The notes beneath the pieces are model-generated. The model saw only the letters and a list, made by a program, of their open reading frames with translations. It ran no database searches and had not been told where the DNA came from. Of a stretch of 15,136 bases of DNA, positions 13,956-15,136 are shown one piece after another. Position numbers and translations under genes: made by a program. How positions within the stretch are numbered: the first letter of the stretch is position 1; the number at the start of each line of letters is the position of its first letter. Source of the DNA: an uncultured Ruminococcus sp. (GTDB lineage: Bacteria > Bacillota > Clostridia > Oscillospirales > Ruminococcaceae); contig CAMWXM010000044.1 in NCBI GenBank assembly GCA_947178195.1, forward strand, positions 1 through 15,136, in the 5' to 3' direction.

Positions 13956-15136
13956 ATGAATAAATCTATTGTATTTCACTATTTATCAAAAATAATGCTT
14001 GTCGGTTCTACATTATTCCTTTTGCCGGCATTTGTAAGTCTGTATTATAATGAAAATCATGCTGCAGCAACATTTTTTATAGTTGCAGCCGGAATTGCTG
14101 CAGTTTCACTGCCAATGGCAATTATAACACCGAAAAATAAACAGATGTTTGCACGTGAGGGATTGGTTATCGTAGCTCTTTTGTGGGTTATATATCCGAT
14201 TTTCGGTGCGCTGCCATTTTATATAAGCGGCGAGATCTCCAATATTTTTGACGCAGTATTTGAAAGTATATCAGGCTTTACAACGACCGGTTCGACCATA
14301 CTTACAGATATTGAAAGTCTGTCACATGGTATGATTTTCTGGCGCAGCTTTACTCATTGGGTCGGAGGAATGGGCGTTCTCGTTCTTGCAATAGCAATTT
14401 TACCTTCTACAAACGGCTCAATGTATCTGATGAAGGCGGAATGTCCCGGTCCTCAGGTAGGAAAAATAGTTCCTAAAGGTAAAAATTCTGCGGCTTATCT
14501 TTACATTATTTATGCCGTACTGACCATTTTGACGATTATACTTCTTTTGCTGGGGGATATGTCTTTTTTTGACAGTGTATGTCATGCAATGGGTATTGCA
14601 GGTACAGGCGGGTTCGGAATAAAAAATGATGGAATCGCTTTTTATAATTCAGCATATATAGAAGGTGTCATTACAATCACTATGATACTTTTCGGAGTAA
14701 ATTTCAGTCTCTATTATTTTTTATTGATAAGAAGATTCAGGGAAGTCAAAAAAAATACGGAAATGAAGGTTTATTTTGCAATAATTGCAGTTGCTACGGT
14801 TCTGATAATGATAAATATCTTTCCGCAGTATGAATCGGTTTCCAAATGCTTCAGATATGCCGTTTTTCAAGTGGCGTCTATAATAACTTCTACCGGATTT
14901 GCTACGGCGGATTATAACTATTGGCCCGCATTTTCACAGACTATCCTTATTATTCTTATGTATATCGGTGCGTGTGCAGGTTCTACAGGCGGAGGCTTTA
15001 AGGTTCAGCGCTTTGTAATTATGTTTAAAAGTGCCGTAAAATATCTGAAAAAGCTGGTTAATCCAAATTCTGTAAATATTGTAAAATCTGATGGTAAACC
15101 TATAGATGTAGAAGTAGTTCACGGCGTTCATAATTA
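13956..15136 (+). CDS. trkH: TrkH potassium channel subunit, partial at the window edge
   Basis: An open frame from the ATG at 13956 to the right edge without a stop: 393 codons of a family about 480 long, so the last 80-90 residues are missing. GGAGA lies 7 nt before the ATG. It is strongly hydrophobic with many membrane helices. All four pore (selectivity-filter) loops are present: SISGFTTTGSTI, HAMGIAGTGGFG, IITSTGFATADY and CAGSTGGGFKV, each with the glycine that lines the potassium filter. It imports K+ with TrkA as its cytoplasmic gating ring, using the membrane potential or ion gradient. It is the second gene of the trkA-trkH operon. Confidence 0.95.
   Translation, partial: MNKSIVFHYLSKIMLVGSTLFLLPAFVSLYYNENHAAATFFIVAAGIAAVSLPMAIITPKNKQMFAREGLVIVALLWVIYPIFGALPFYISGEISNIFDAVFESISGFTTTGSTILTDIESLSHGMIFWRSFTHWVGGMGVLVLAIAILPSTNGSMYLMKAECPGPQVGKIVPKGKNSAAYLYIIYAVLTILTIILLLLGDMSFFDSVCHAMGIAGTGGFGIKNDGIAFYNSAYIEGVITITMILFGVNFSLYYFLLIRRFREVKKNTEMKVYFAIIAVATVLIMINIFPQYESVSKCFRYAVFQVASIITSTGFATADYNYWPAFSQTILIILMYIGACAGSTGGGFKVQRFVIMFKSAVKYLKKLVNPNSVNIVKSDGKPIDVEVVHGVHN

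Overview
The window looks like the chromosome of an anaerobic, low-GC Firmicute of the Ruminococcus type (Oscillospiraceae). The DNA is AT-rich by eye and genes have strong AGGAGG-like ribosome binding sites. Promoters are near-consensus sigma-A boxes with 17-18 bp spacers. One secreted protein ends in a type I dockerin, the module that docks enzymes onto cellulosome scaffolds. Glutamine synthetase is the large type III form common in gut Firmicutes and Bacteroidetes. The species assignment is inference. No insertion sequence, phage gene, CRISPR array, rRNA or tRNA was seen.

Layout. (1) 1-2558, minus strand: a DEAD-box RNA helicase with a DbpA-type RNA-binding domain, then an OmpR-type response regulator 15 nt downstream, then the first 27 codons of a membrane sensor kinase that overlaps the regulator by an ATGA junction. 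(2) 2570-4103, minus: a two-gene unit of a DUF4352 lipoprotein and a membrane-anchored protein of unknown function, joined by a TGATG overlap and closed by a terminator. (3) 4112-7053, plus: a small membrane-anchored NusG domain II protein and an 812-residue secreted dockerin protein (DUF4874/DUF4832 glycosidase-like core, unknown beta domain, Ig-like domain, dockerin), each with its own promoter. (4) 7088-11108, minus: glnN, a YdcF/SanA-type DUF218 membrane protein and a TIGR01212 radical SAM protein as an apparent operon led by a structured glnN leader. A bidirectional terminator separates it from the dockerin gene. (5) 11248-12486, plus: a monocistronic M15/VanY-like envelope protein whose third zinc ligand and catalytic glutamate appear to be replaced. 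(6) 12524 to the end, plus: trkA and trkH (cut by the window edge), a potassium uptake operon.

Functionally this is mostly core chromosome (RNA metabolism, nitrogen assimilation, potassium uptake, signalling) with accessory envelope and secreted proteins between. The parts worth most attention are the dockerin protein with an uncharacterised catalytic-looking core, the zinc-site substitution in the M15 protein, the two-gene lipoprotein module, the 14-nt inverted repeat carrying both -10 boxes of a divergent promoter pair, and the hairpin leader of glnN. I saw nothing that clearly amounts to a new multi-gene defence or metabolic system.
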